In this document: piece after piece, positions 25,078 through 34,636 of the stretch
Position numbering within the stretch: position 1 is the stretch's first letter
Layout of the letters: the number at the start of each line of letters is the position of its first letter
NCBI GenBank assembly: GCA_019187225.1
Contig: JABAQQ010000041.1
Coordinates: 62,001-126,000 of the forward strand
Source: Saprospiraceae bacterium
GTDB lineage: Bacteria > Bacteroidota > Bacteroidia > Chitinophagales > Saprospiraceae
Length of the DNA: 64,000 nucleotides
Reading direction: 5' to 3'
Program-made: the position numbers and the translations under genes
The notes under the pieces: generated by a model
Told to the model about the DNA's origin: nothing
The model's database searches: none
What the model saw: only the letters and a program-made list of their open reading frames with translations

Positions 25078-27189
25078 ATGAAAAAAAAGAATCTCTTCCT
25101 GTTTGTCTTATTTCCCTTTTCCCTCTTTTCTCAACCCAAAATCCAGCTCCAGGACTTCGCCTCCGGCTTCACGCGTCCGGTGGACATCGCTCATTGCGGC
25201 GACAGCCGCCTTTTTGTGGTAGAACAAGCCGGTTACATCTGGATCCTCGACAGCCTCGGCAACCGCCTCCCGGAGGCTTTTCTCAACATTGATGCACGGG
25301 TACGTTCCACCGGCAATGAACAGGGTTTGCTGGGACTCGCTTTTCCGCCCGACTACGCCGAAAAAGGCTATTTTTATGTCAATTATACCCGTGAAACGGA
25401 CGGCGACACGCGTGTTTCGCGCTTCTCCCGCGATTCGTTAAACCCCAACAAGGCCGACCCTGACAGCGAACTGATCCTGTTCACGCAGGATCAGCCTTTC
25501 GCCAACCACAACGGCGGTTGTCTCAAATTCGGTCCCGACGGCTATCTGTACATCGCGCTCGGCGACGGCGGTTCCGGCGGCGACCCCCAGAACAACGGTC
25601 AGAAAAAAAACACGCTGCTTGGTAAGATACTGCGCCTCGACGTGAGCAACAGCAGCGTCACGGAGCCTTATGCCATACCGGCGGACAATCCTTTTGTCGG
25701 CAATCCGGATTACCGCCCCGAAATATGGTCGCTCGGCTGGCGCAACCCCTGGCGCTTCTCCTTCGACCGGCTCACCGGAGATTTGTGGGCGGGCGATGTC
25801 GGTCAGGGCACATACGAGGAAATTGATTTTGAACCGGCCAATACGGACGGGCTCAATTATGGCTGGCGTTGCAATGAAGGGCTTCATAACTACAACACGA
25901 ACGGCTGCCTTCCCGCAAGCAATTACATCAGCCCCATTTTTGAATATTCTCACGGTTCGGGCAACGGCTGCTCGGTGACCGGCGGATTCGTGTACAGGGG
26001 AGTGAAATACCCCGATTTATACGGGTGTTATTTGTTCGCCGACTATTGCAGCGGTCGTTGGTGGTATACCCGCCGCAATGCCGACGGCACTTTTACTACG
26101 GCGCAATTGGCCAATCTCAGCGCTTACGAGTACAGCAGTTTCGGGGAGGATAAAGACGGCGAGTTGTACGTAACGCTGCTCGACGATGGTAAAATTCAGA
26201 AAATCAAGGAATTATGTTCGCCCTTTCAATTGAATTTGGAAAATATTTTTAGCCCCGTGTGCGCCAATTCTTTGAGCGGCTACCTATTCGTCAATTCAAC
26301 GGGCGGTACAAATCCCGTCACTTATTCGTGGTCGAACGGGCAGGCAGGTCCAGAACCTTCTATTATTTATCTCAATCCCGGTATTTACACAGTTGCAGCA
26401 ACGGATGGTGCCGGTTGTGTGCGGCACGATACTTTTGAAATTGAACAACTCGGGCCAGGTATGCCGGTGTTGAGCGTCAACGATACCATTTTTTGCGAGG
26501 GCCAGAATTTTGTGCTCACTGCATCGAATCTGCCGTCGCCACATGAGCTGAAATGGTTCAAAGACGGCGAAGCCATTTCGACAACCACCTCCTCCGATAC
26601 AACATTCGTCCTTGCATTCACGGAACCAGGTGTATACCAGGTTCAGATTATGGACAGCGTTTGTTCGAATTTGTATTCCACACAGATTTTCATGGTGGAA
26701 AGCGAAGCGCCGGCCATCCTCGTTGAAAATTACGACAATCTTTCCATTCAGGGGAATTTTGCCAGTATTCAATGGGTCGTTTTCAATTACGATACCCAGA
26801 TGTGGGATTCGATACCCGGTGCAACAGGATTGGAATATCAGGCGCCGACCGAAGGTTTGTTCAGCGTCCGGGTCATTGACCTGTACGGCTGCGAATTGTT
26901 ATCGCCACCGGTTGGCATTGCCAGCACGGCACTGCCACCATCCGTCCGCCGCTTTTCGCTTGCTCCCAATCCCACCGGCGGCAATATGCTGTTGGATATG
27001 GAGTTGGACAAAACGGAGCACATTGCCATCTCGCTGAGTGATACGCAGCAGCGGCAGCTCTTCATGCAGACGCATCAGATTCGGAAGATTTCACTCCCCA
27101 TCGATCTGCGGGCCTTGCCGGCAGGAACCTACTTTCTGAATATCCGGATGGAAAGCGGGCGCATCGTGCGGCAGGTGCTGAAGCATTAG
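25078..27189 (+). CDS. Secreted PQQ-dependent sugar dehydrogenase (glucose/sorbosone type) with T9SS sorting domain
   Basis: 703 residues. Signal peptide MKKKNLFLFVLFPFSLFSQ, then a six-bladed GSDH propeller (about 22-385): GFTRPVDIAHCGDSRLFVVEQAG, GNEQGLLGLAFPPDY, NHNGGCLKFGPDGYLYIALGDGG, GWRNPWRFSFD and EEIDFE. Ig/PKD-like repeats follow (about 395-620). The last 80 residues (LAPNPTGGNMLLDME...LPAGTYFLNIRMESGRIVRQVLKH) are a type A type IX secretion signal, so the enzyme is exported to the surface or medium. It probably oxidises sugars with PQQ. Confidence 0.88.
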   Translation: MKKKNLFLFVLFPFSLFSQPKIQLQDFASGFTRPVDIAHCGDSRLFVVEQAGYIWILDSLGNRLPEAFLNIDARVRSTGNEQGLLGLAFPPDYAEKGYFYVNYTRETDGDTRVSRFSRDSLNPNKADPDSELILFTQDQPFANHNGGCLKFGPDGYLYIALGDGGSGGDPQNNGQKKNTLLGKILRLDVSNSSVTEPYAIPADNPFVGNPDYRPEIWSLGWRNPWRFSFDRLTGDLWAGDVGQGTYEEIDFEPANTDGLNYGWRCNEGLHNYNTNGCLPASNYISPIFEYSHGSGNGCSVTGGFVYRGVKYPDLYGCYLFADYCSGRWWYTRRNADGTFTTAQLANLSAYEYSSFGEDKDGELYVTLLDDGKIQKIKELCSPFQLNLENIFSPVCANSLSGYLFVNSTGGTNPVTYSWSNGQAGPEPSIIYLNPGIYTVAATDGAGCVRHDTFEIEQLGPGMPVLSVNDTIFCEGQNFVLTASNLPSPHELKWFKDGEAISTTTSSDTTFVLAFTEPGVYQVQIMDSVCSNLYSTQIFMVESEAPAILVENYDNLSIQGNFASIQWVVFNYDTQMWDSIPGATGLEYQAPTEGLFSVRVIDLYGCELLSPPVGIASTALPPSVRRFSLAPNPTGGNMLLDMELDKTEHIAISLSDTQQRQLFMQTHQIRKISLPIDLRALPAGTYFLNIRMESGRIVRQVLKH

Positions 27190-27216
27190 AGCGCATATTG
27201 AGGGTTTTCGCGACGG

Positions 27217-27290
27217 GAGACAATCCCCAACATGCTTAGTTTCCCTTAGTAATTACCGTAATGGGATAACCTCCAACATGCTTAGTTTCC
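27217..27290. repeat. Two copies of the CCAACATGCTTAGTTTCC repeat downstream of PBP1A
   Basis: An 18-bp unit is repeated exactly at 27227-27244 and 27273-27290. The first copy extends into the core GCATGTTGGGGATTGTCTC (minus, 27217-27235), shared with the inverted repeat at 20389-20547. The second copy includes the PBP1A stop codon and is followed by a decayed version of the core. The gap lies between convergent genes. Confidence 0.75.
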
Positions 27291-29945
27291 TCCCTCCAAC
27301 TGGTCGCCAAATGTGTCGTCGGGTTTTTTCTGTTTTTGCCCCGGCACGGTGCCGTCCTCGTTCAGTTGGTCGTTGTAGATGTCAGGATAAAATTCTTCTT
27401 CGTCCTGCGTGGGCGCCGCTTCTCCTTCGGTATAGTTGGCACAATCGAGTTCAATGCCCAGATCGCCGGAGGGACGCACAAAGCGGGCATTGAAGTCGTA
27501 GCCCGATTTCGGATCTTTTTCCAGCCGGTTGATGAATCCGGCGAATATCGGCCTCGCCATGCGCGAACCTTGCCCGTCGGAAAGCGAGAGAAAACGGATC
27601 CAGCGGTCTTCGCCACCCACCCAGGTGCCCACAACGAGTCGCGGCGTGACCCCCATAAACCAACCGTCGGTTTGATGTTGCGTGGTACCGGTCTTGCCGC
27701 CTACTTCACTTTTAAGCGTATTGATGCCCGGGGCGCCGGCCACGTTGTATTTCAGCATTTGCAACATGACGTAATTGGCGTTGGGCGGCAAGGCCGGGTG
27801 TTCTTCCGGCAATGAACTGTACACGCGCCGGCCGTTTTTGTCCCGTATTTCCTTGATCACATAGGGTTTGCCGTAGATGCCTTTGTTGGCAAAAGTAGCA
27901 TAGGCGCCAGTCATTTCCCACACCGTCAAGTCAGCAACACCGAGGCAGATAGAGGGTTGTTTGGGTATCCGGTAGCGCCCATTCAGGCCGAGCGAAGAGT
28001 CAATGCCCATGTTGTTGCAAAGGCCGCGAACGGGTTCGGTATCGCCCATTTGTTTCATCAGGTAGGTGCTGATGGAATTGACCGAGTTTTTGAGCGCCTC
28101 TTTGAGCGTCATGCGGAGGCCGGAGTAGGTATTGTTGGAATTTTTCGGCGTCCAGTCGGTGATATTGGTAAAATTCTGATAACGCGCCGAAATGGTCACA
28201 GGCTGATCATATACAGAAAAACAGGGGCTTATGCTTTGCTGCGCCACTGCCGTTGCGTACACGAAGGGTTTGAATGTAGAGCCTACCTGACGGTCGGTTC
28301 GGATGTGGTCGAACTGGAAATGTTTGAAATTAATACCGCCCACCCAGGCTTTTATTTCGCTGGTGGTAGGGTCCATCGCCAGGATGCCGCATTGCAGGTG
28401 CATGCGGTGGTATCGCAGGCTGTCCATGGGCGACATGACGGTTCTTTTTTCCAAACTGGGGCTGTCCCAGGAGAAAATGGTCATATCCACCTTGGTCTCG
28501 AACGCCTTTTTGGCAGCGGCTTGCAGGGCTCGGTACTGATTTTTGATTTCCTGCCATTCCGGGCCATTCAAAATGCGGCGGTAGGCAGCCGCCTGCTCCA
28601 CCGTGGCCGTACCGTCGGCGACCATCTGACTGATAGAACCGGCTTTTGCTTCTTCTTCCAGCATTCGTTTTATATCGACATCGCGCAATTCAAAATTGTA
28701 TTTTCGTTGCATTCTGTCGGTGAGCGCATCGAAATATTTGGGGCGAAGGTTTTGGTAGCGTTCGCTTTCGCGGATACGATCCCACAATGCTTCTTTTCTG
28801 ATTTCAATCTCTCGCGCAGTCGTTTCCCGGTTTCGGTAAGTCCAGGGGTCGCGGCCTTTCCAAACCTGAAAAAATCGCGCCTGGAGTTTTTTCATGTGCT
28901 CCTGCATGGCCGCCTCGGCATGTTGCTGGTACACCGGGTCAATCGTAGTATATATTTTCAATCCGTCTTTATAAATGTTGTATTTCGAGCCGTCGGGGCG
29001 GCGGCATTCGGGTGCGTCGAGTATAGCCGCCAGGTCTTTTTTCAATTCCGCACACAGATAAGGCGCTCTGTCGTCGGTAAAAGTCACTTTTTTAAAGCGG
29101 CTCATATCAGGCGGAATGACTTTCAATTTGTCAAATTGTTCTTTGGTGATAAATCCGTTGTTGTACATCTGATACAGTACGATCCAGCGCCGTTTCATGG
29201 CGCGTTCGGGGTAACGCACGGGATTGAAATAAGAAGGATTCTGCAACATCCCGATCAGTAAAGCTGCTTCTTCAATTTTCAGGTCCGCCTGATTTTTGCC
29301 GAAATATACTTCCGCCGCCGCATGTATGCCGTAAGCGTTGTTGATAAAATTGAACTGATTGAGGTACATGGCGAGTATCTCCTCTTTTGTATAACTCCGT
29401 TCCAATTTGACCGCCGTGATCCATTCACGCAATTTCATGTAGATCAACTTGGTTGTCTTTCGCATCTTGCCCATTCCGGAAAAATCTCGGTCGGAATACA
29501 GCATTTTTGCCAGCTGCTGGGTGATGGTGGAACCGCCTCCCGCGCTCTGATCGCGCAACAGGATGGTACGGAATATCACCCGCGCCACTGCCCTCGCATC
29601 AATACCGCAGTGTTCGCGGAAACGTTCGTCCTCGGTAGCGATGAGCGCATTGACAAGGTGTGGACTGAGGTCTTCGTAAGCGACCGGCACGCGGTTTTCG
29701 GTGAAGTAGCGCCCCAACACTTCACCGTTGTTTGCCAGCACTTCGCTTGCTAAGGAAAGGCTGGGATCCTCCAGTTCGCGGAAAGAAGGAATGGCTGTGA
29801 AATTGATCGTCAGGAACAAAATAGCGACCGCCACAACGCCGCCCGCCAGCAATCGCCACGTCCAACGGATGATGGAACGGTACAGCGGTTGGCGTTTTTC
29901 CTGCAAAGCGGCCTTGAGGGCTATCAAATGCTGAGGTTCGTTCAT
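27282..29945 (-). CDS. Penicillin-binding protein 1A (bifunctional transglycosylase/transpeptidase)
   Basis: 887 residues, one N-terminal membrane anchor (LLAGGVVAVAILFLTINF). Glycosyltransferase 51 domain: catalytic ALIATEDERFREHCG (Glu105) and GGGSTITQQLAKML, then RSYTKEEILAMYLNQ and IEEAALLIGMLQNP. Transpeptidase domain: GSTFKPFVYA (nucleophile Ser near 550), KNSVNSISTYL and KTGTTQHQTDGWF. It polymerises and crosslinks peptidoglycan in the periplasm. The acidic, Gln-rich C-terminal tail is variable. The gene ends inside a repeat copy. Confidence 0.94.
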   Translation of the reverse strand: MNEPQHLIALKAALQEKRQPLYRSIIRWTWRLLAGGVVAVAILFLTINFTAIPSFRELEDPSLSLASEVLANNGEVLGRYFTENRVPVAYEDLSPHLVNALIATEDERFREHCGIDARAVARVIFRTILLRDQSAGGGSTITQQLAKMLYSDRDFSGMGKMRKTTKLIYMKLREWITAVKLERSYTKEEILAMYLNQFNFINNAYGIHAAAEVYFGKNQADLKIEEAALLIGMLQNPSYFNPVRYPERAMKRRWIVLYQMYNNGFITKEQFDKLKVIPPDMSRFKKVTFTDDRAPYLCAELKKDLAAILDAPECRRPDGSKYNIYKDGLKIYTTIDPVYQQHAEAAMQEHMKKLQARFFQVWKGRDPWTYRNRETTAREIEIRKEALWDRIRESERYQNLRPKYFDALTDRMQRKYNFELRDVDIKRMLEEEAKAGSISQMVADGTATVEQAAAYRRILNGPEWQEIKNQYRALQAAAKKAFETKVDMTIFSWDSPSLEKRTVMSPMDSLRYHRMHLQCGILAMDPTTSEIKAWVGGINFKHFQFDHIRTDRQVGSTFKPFVYATAVAQQSISPCFSVYDQPVTISARYQNFTNITDWTPKNSNNTYSGLRMTLKEALKNSVNSISTYLMKQMGDTEPVRGLCNNMGIDSSLGLNGRYRIPKQPSICLGVADLTVWEMTGAYATFANKGIYGKPYVIKEIRDKNGRRVYSSLPEEHPALPPNANYVMLQMLKYNVAGAPGINTLKSEVGGKTGTTQHQTDGWFMGVTPRLVVGTWVGGEDRWIRFLSLSDGQGSRMARPIFAGFINRLEKDPKSGYDFNARFVRPSGDLGIELDCANYTEGEAAPTQDEEEFYPDIYNDQLNEDGTVPGQKQKKPDDTFGDQLEGGN

Positions 29946-30064
29946 GAGCAGAGAGGTTTCGGGTTAGCCGGTTGCCGGTTTGGAGTTCGTGTTTCTAAGG
30001 ACAAAAGTAACAAGCCTTTTTGGCAATCCATGATCCATTCCTACTATCCGTTCGTTTATAGTGA

Positions 30065-30949
30065 TCAAACGTCGAGGTTGCGCAGGCATATTTCTAAGCT
30101 GTCGCGCCAATAGGGAATCGTTATACCAAACGCCGTTTTTATTTTTGTCTTGTTCAAAAGGCTGAAAGGCGGGCGCTGTGCAGGCGTGGGATAGTCTTTC
30201 GTTTCGATGGGATTGACGCCGCATGGCATCTTTTTTATGTCGAAAATCGCTTTTGCAAAATCGTACCAACTCGTGACGCCCTCATTGGAATAATGCCAGA
30301 TGCCTGAAGCATTTTCAGATGTAATTTCCTTATTTTCAATTTTTTGAATCACCTGTAAAATCGCGCCAGCCAGATCGGGAGCATACGTGGGCGTTCCGAT
30401 CTGGTCAAAAACCACATTTAGTTGGGGGCGTTCGGCGCCGAGTCGCAGCATGGTTTTGACGAAATTATTGCCAAATTCAGAGTACACCCATGAGGTGCGT
30501 ACGATCATGGCAAGTGCATTGGCTTTCAAAACCGCGCGGTCGCCGGCGAGTTTGGTTCGGGCATACACGCTTTTTGGGCTAACGGGGTCGTTTTCACGAA
30601 AGGGCGTGTTCTGCCGGTTGTGATAAACATAGTCGGTGGAAAGGTGTACGAGCGGAATACCCTGCGCGGCGCAGGCTTCGGCGAGGTTTTTTGCGCCGGT
30701 CACGTTGATCTTGCGCGCTTTTTCCGGCTCGCTTTCGGCTTTGTCCACGGCTGTATAAGCCGCGCAGTTGACACACCACTTTATTTTGTCGTCCCGGAGG
30801 ACCCTGAAAAAAGGAAACACCATCCTGCCGTCGGTGATGTCGAGTTCCGGATAGTCATGGAAAATAAAGCGCCATTGCGGGTATCTGGCGGCGAGTTGCC
30901 GGAAACACTGGCCTACCTGCCCGTTGGCACCGGTGACGAGAATGGTCAT
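30065..30949 (-). CDS. rmlD: dTDP-4-dehydrorhamnose reductase
   Basis: 294 residues from the ATG at 30949, which opens into the NAD-binding MTILVTGANGQVGQCF (GxxGxxG). Catalytic Tyr-Lys motif as YARTKLAGDRAV, plus HLSTDYVYHN and the RTSWVYSEFGNNFVKTML stretch of RmlD. It reduces dTDP-4-keto-rhamnose to dTDP-rhamnose for surface polysaccharide. No other rml genes are adjacent. 60 extra upstream bases in frame are rejected because they lack family sequence. Confidence 0.92.
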   Translation of the reverse strand: MTILVTGANGQVGQCFRQLAARYPQWRFIFHDYPELDITDGRMVFPFFRVLRDDKIKWCVNCAAYTAVDKAESEPEKARKINVTGAKNLAEACAAQGIPLVHLSTDYVYHNRQNTPFRENDPVSPKSVYARTKLAGDRAVLKANALAMIVRTSWVYSEFGNNFVKTMLRLGAERPQLNVVFDQIGTPTYAPDLAGAILQVIQKIENKEITSENASGIWHYSNEGVTSWYDFAKAIFDIKKMPCGVNPIETKDYPTPAQRPPFSLLNKTKIKTAFGITIPYWRDSLEICLRNLDV

Positions 30950-31069
30950 TTTGATCGTATTGTTGCACGTTTCATTTGGCGGGGCAAACATAACCATTGT
31001 ACCGGGCACTTAAACAGCCGCTTCTCATTCAACCTCACAGGTTTTATACCTTTGTACAAAATTTGGCTG

Positions 31070-33328
31070 ATGAAAATTCCTTTACTCCCCCTTATCCTCC
31101 TCGTCACAGTACCGCTTTGCGCTCAATTTCCCGAACGCACGTTAAGAATACAAAAGACAAACACACCCATTCATGCAGACGGTGAACTCGACGAAGCTGC
31201 CTGGCAAAACGCCGCAATTCTTACCGATTTTCAACGCCAGTTCCCGGTAGATACAGGATTGGCGACGGCGCGGACCGAAGTGCGCATGACCTTCGACGAC
31301 CGGCATTTGTACATAGGCGCCGTGTGTTGGCAGCCAAGAGAGGATTATACTATTCAAAGCCTCAAACGCGATTTCGCCGCGGGCACCAGCGACGTACTGA
31401 ACCTGCTATTCAACCCTTCAAAAGACGGCTTGAACGGATTTTTATTTGGTGTCAGCCCCCTCAACGTACAGCGTGAAGCGCTCATCGATAATGGCGCTAC
31501 ACAGTCGTTCGAATGGGATAACCGCTGGGAATCGGCTGTGCGGAATCACGACGACCGTTGGGTACTGGAAATAGCGATCCCGTTCAAAACCCTTCGTTAT
31601 TCGGTGCTTCCGGGAGAAAATTCATGGAAGATCAATTTTGTACGCACCCGCATTAAAAATTGGGAGGTCAGCACCTGGCATCCTGTGCCGCAGCAATTCC
31701 CGCCCAACAACCTGGCATTCACCGGAACGTTGATCTGGGATGCTCCGCCCCCCAAACCGGGCGCCAACGTCGCCCTCATACCCTATGTCACCGGCGGTTA
31801 TTCCCTGGATTACCAGCGCGATAAAAACTCGTTGGAAGTCGTTGAGAAACAGGACAAATGGACCCGCAATGCAGGTGGCGATGCCAAAATAGGCATCACG
31901 CCGGCGCTCAACCTCGACCTGACGATCAATCCTGATTTCAGCCAGGTGGAAGTAGACCGACAGGTAGCGAACCTGAGCCGTTTCGAGTTGTTTTTTCCGG
32001 AAAGGCGGCAGTTTTTTCTCGAAAACCGCGACCTGTTCTCCATGTTCGGTTTTCCGGATACACGGCCGTTCTTTTCCCGCCGCATCGGGCTGGCACGCAA
32101 CCCCCTGACCCGGCTCAACGAAACGGTACCGATCATCGCCGGCGCGCGCCTCAGCGGAAAATTAACGGACGATCTGCGCGTCGGCCTGCTGAACATGCAA
32201 ACCGAAAGGGTGAACTGGGATACGGCCCTGGCGCTTCCGGCAGCCAATTTCACCGTGGCGACCGTTCAACAAAAAGTATTCGGAAGAAGTGCGGTGAGTG
32301 CCGTTTTCGTCAACAAACAGAATTTCCTGGATAACCTCAATGAATCGCAGCGCGCCGATCATCAACCCTGGAACCGCGTGGCAGGACTGGAGTATAATCT
32401 TTACTCGAAGGACAACCGCTGGGAAGGCGAGTGGTATTACCACCGTTCTTTTTCGCCGGATAAGGAACAGCGCGGCCATACTTTGGCACACTTTCTCGGT
32501 TACAACGACCGCTATTTCGGCGCCTACCTCGGTTATCAAATGGTTGACAGCAACTACACTGCCGAAACCGGTTTTGTGCCACGCATCGGTTTCCAGACTT
32601 TTATCCCCGGTATCCGGCGCACTTTTTACCCCAAAAGCAAAACGATCAATACCTGGACGGTAGGATTTGAAGGCACGCAAACTTATTCACTCGATTTTCA
32701 GGAAACCGACCGCGATGTGGCGGTGTATTGTTCCGCAGAAATGAAAGATCAGACATTTGTCAATGTAGTGATCTGGAATGCTTACACCTACCTGTTCGAG
32801 CCATTCGACCCGACGAATTTGTACGAACCGGGTACGCTCCCCTTGCCCGATAGCCAGGGATACACATATACCGGTGCGCGGTTTCGGTTCAACAGCAGCA
32901 CTGCTTACAAATTTCAGGGGACGATTGACCTGTCGGCAGGAGACTTTTTCAACGGCAATTTTGTGCGCGCGGAAGGGGAGTTGCGGTACCGCTGGCAGCC
33001 GGTCGGTATCCTCGCATTGGGATATAGCTACAACCACATCCGGTTGCCGGCGCCGTATGCTTCTGCGGATTTTTGGCTGATCGGGCCGCGCGCGGAATTG
33101 TCGTTTGCGCGCAATCTGTTCGCCAGCGCTTTTTTTCAATACAACACACAGATCAATAATTTTAACGTCAACGCCAGGATCCAATGGCGTTTTGCACCGG
33201 TTTCCGACGTTTTTTTGGTGTATACGGACAATTCCTTTGCAGAGGCCTTACCCAATACCCAGGCGAAGTTCCTGACGCCGAAAAACAGGGCCTTGGTGCT
33301 GAAAGTAGTGTATTGGCTGAATGTGTAA
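31070..33328 (+). CDS. DUF5916 family exported protein (CBM9-like domain plus beta-barrel)
   Basis: 752 residues from ATG 31070, which is followed by a signal peptide (MKIPLLPLILLVTVPLCAQ). N-terminal CBM9-like fold: TPIHADGELDEAAWQNA, FDDRHLYIGAVCWQP and WVLEIAIPFKTLRY. Then the hallmark DUF5916 segment LNLDLTINPDFSQVEVDRQVANLSRFELFFPERRQFFLENRDLF and a C-terminal beta-barrel ending MQ/aromatic-rich strands. Common in Bacteroidota outer membranes; function unknown, carbohydrate binding suggested by the fold. The TACCTTTG at 31047-31054 fits a -7 promoter box. Confidence 0.85.
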   Translation: MKIPLLPLILLVTVPLCAQFPERTLRIQKTNTPIHADGELDEAAWQNAAILTDFQRQFPVDTGLATARTEVRMTFDDRHLYIGAVCWQPREDYTIQSLKRDFAAGTSDVLNLLFNPSKDGLNGFLFGVSPLNVQREALIDNGATQSFEWDNRWESAVRNHDDRWVLEIAIPFKTLRYSVLPGENSWKINFVRTRIKNWEVSTWHPVPQQFPPNNLAFTGTLIWDAPPPKPGANVALIPYVTGGYSLDYQRDKNSLEVVEKQDKWTRNAGGDAKIGITPALNLDLTINPDFSQVEVDRQVANLSRFELFFPERRQFFLENRDLFSMFGFPDTRPFFSRRIGLARNPLTRLNETVPIIAGARLSGKLTDDLRVGLLNMQTERVNWDTALALPAANFTVATVQQKVFGRSAVSAVFVNKQNFLDNLNESQRADHQPWNRVAGLEYNLYSKDNRWEGEWYYHRSFSPDKEQRGHTLAHFLGYNDRYFGAYLGYQMVDSNYTAETGFVPRIGFQTFIPGIRRTFYPKSKTINTWTVGFEGTQTYSLDFQETDRDVAVYCSAEMKDQTFVNVVIWNAYTYLFEPFDPTNLYEPGTLPLPDSQGYTYTGARFRFNSSTAYKFQGTIDLSAGDFFNGNFVRAEGELRYRWQPVGILALGYSYNHIRLPAPYASADFWLIGPRAELSFARNLFASAFFQYNTQINNFNVNARIQWRFAPVSDVFLVYTDNSFAEALPNTQAKFLTPKNRALVLKVVYWLNV

Positions 33329-33337
33329 AAAATGGCT

Positions 33338-33383
33338 GTTGATTGTTGATCCGGTTGATTGTTGATTTGGTTATTTGTTGACT
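33338..33383 (+). repeat. Three tandem 16-bp units upstream of murB
   Basis: Units of 16 bp built from two GTTGATT-like heptamers plus two bases occur three times, the last decayed, immediately before the murB start at 33393. They replace any normal leader and overlap the likely promoter. Confidence 0.7.
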
Positions 33384-33392
33384 TTTGCAGGA

Positions 33393-34403
33393 ATGAAAAT
33401 CCAGGAAAGCGTTCCCCTATTGCCTTTCAATACTTTCGGTCTCCCTGCCAGGGCGCCGAATTTTGCAGAAATTCACAGCCTCCAGGATCTGCGCGAAGCG
33501 TTGCGATCCGGTATTCGTCCTGTTTTTGTGTTGGGCGGCGGCAGCAACGTATTGTTCACCCGGGATCCGGAGGGTTTGGTTTTGAAAAACTCCATTCGCG
33601 GGATTGAAGTTGTTCGCCGGTTCAAAAACCGGATATGGGTGCGTATCGGCGGCGGCGAGGTGTGGCACAATTTCGTGTTGTGGGCTGTACAAAACGGATA
33701 CGGCGGTGTGGAAAATCTGAGCCTGATCCCCGGCACCGCAGGCGCTGCACCCGTGCAAAACATCGGCGCATACGGAGTGGAGCTGAAGGATGTGTTTGTG
33801 GGTCTTCAGGCAGTCGACCTCGCTACGGGACGACTCCGGCATTTCAGCCGAAAAGACTGTCGCTTCGGGTACCGCGACAGTTTTTTCAAAAAAGAAGGCA
33901 AAGGGAAATACTGTATTACTTCCGTGACGCTATCGCTTACTATACAAAAGCACCGCATCAACGTTTCCTATGGCGACATTCTCAAAATACTGGAAGCCGA
34001 AGGTATAAATCAACCCGGGATTGCCGATGTGAGCCGCGCCATTATCCAAATCCGTTCTTCCAAGCTGCCCGATCCAGCCAAAACCGGCAATTGCGGTTCA
34101 TTTTTCAAAAACCCGGAAACCGATCGCACGGTGCTGGAGCGTATCCGTCTGACACATCCGAACGTCCCCTCTTATGAACTGCCGGGCGGCAGGGTAAAAA
34201 TCCCGGCGGGTTGGCTCATCGAGCAGTGCGGCTGGAAAGGCAAGCGGGTGGGCAATACGGGTTGCTACGAAAAACAGGCACTTGTATTGGTAAACCACGG
34301 CGGCGCAACCGGTGAAGAAGTGAAAAATCTGGCTTTCGCCATCATAGGATCGGTGGAACAAACATTCGGGGTGCGGTTGGAGCCGGAGGTGAATATTTTG
34401 TAG
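33393..34403 (+). CDS. murB: UDP-N-acetylmuramate dehydrogenase (type I MurB)
   Basis: 336 residues from the ATG at 33393. FAD-binding segments FVLGGGSNVLF and LSLIPGTAGAAPVQNIGAYGVE; active-site Ser in TGNCGSFFKNP and C-terminal Glu in RLEPEVNIL; NTGCYEKQALVLVNHGGATGEEV is typical. It reduces UDP-GlcNAc-enolpyruvate to UDP-MurNAc with NADPH, an essential wall step. It is not in a mur cluster here. Confidence 0.93.
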   Translation: MKIQESVPLLPFNTFGLPARAPNFAEIHSLQDLREALRSGIRPVFVLGGGSNVLFTRDPEGLVLKNSIRGIEVVRRFKNRIWVRIGGGEVWHNFVLWAVQNGYGGVENLSLIPGTAGAAPVQNIGAYGVELKDVFVGLQAVDLATGRLRHFSRKDCRFGYRDSFFKKEGKGKYCITSVTLSLTIQKHRINVSYGDILKILEAEGINQPGIADVSRAIIQIRSSKLPDPAKTGNCGSFFKNPETDRTVLERIRLTHPNVPSYELPGGRVKIPAGWLIEQCGWKGKRVGNTGCYEKQALVLVNHGGATGEEVKNLAFAIIGSVEQTFGVRLEPEVNIL

Positions 34404-34443
34404 GGAATGCGTCATTGGTCGTCATGGATGAAAATACCCCAAT

Positions 34444-34478
34444 AAAAAAAGCCGTCCAGTCTTTTCGACTGGACGGCT
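34444..34478 (-). terminator. Strong intrinsic terminator, minus strand
   Basis: Perfect 12-bp stem (34450-34461 with 34467-34478) and 5-nt loop, followed on the minus strand by seven T (34444-34450). It lies about 160 bp past the end of the minus-strand esterase gene and also closes the murB side. Confidence 0.85.
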
Positions 34479-34636
34479 ACAACATAACCATGAAAACAAT
34501 TAACCAATCAAATGTTAGCCCTTTCGCCATAGTATTTTCAAAAAACCATGCCAAACCGGGCGAACGACGTGTAATTTTGTCTCCGGGTAATGTTAAAATT
34601 TTTAAGCGGTCGTATTTCGCAGCCAAACGGCAACAA

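Noticed and set aside
27957-29261. 434-codon plus-strand ORF over PBP1A
   Set aside because: Antisense shadow; PBP1A motifs are unambiguous on the minus strand.
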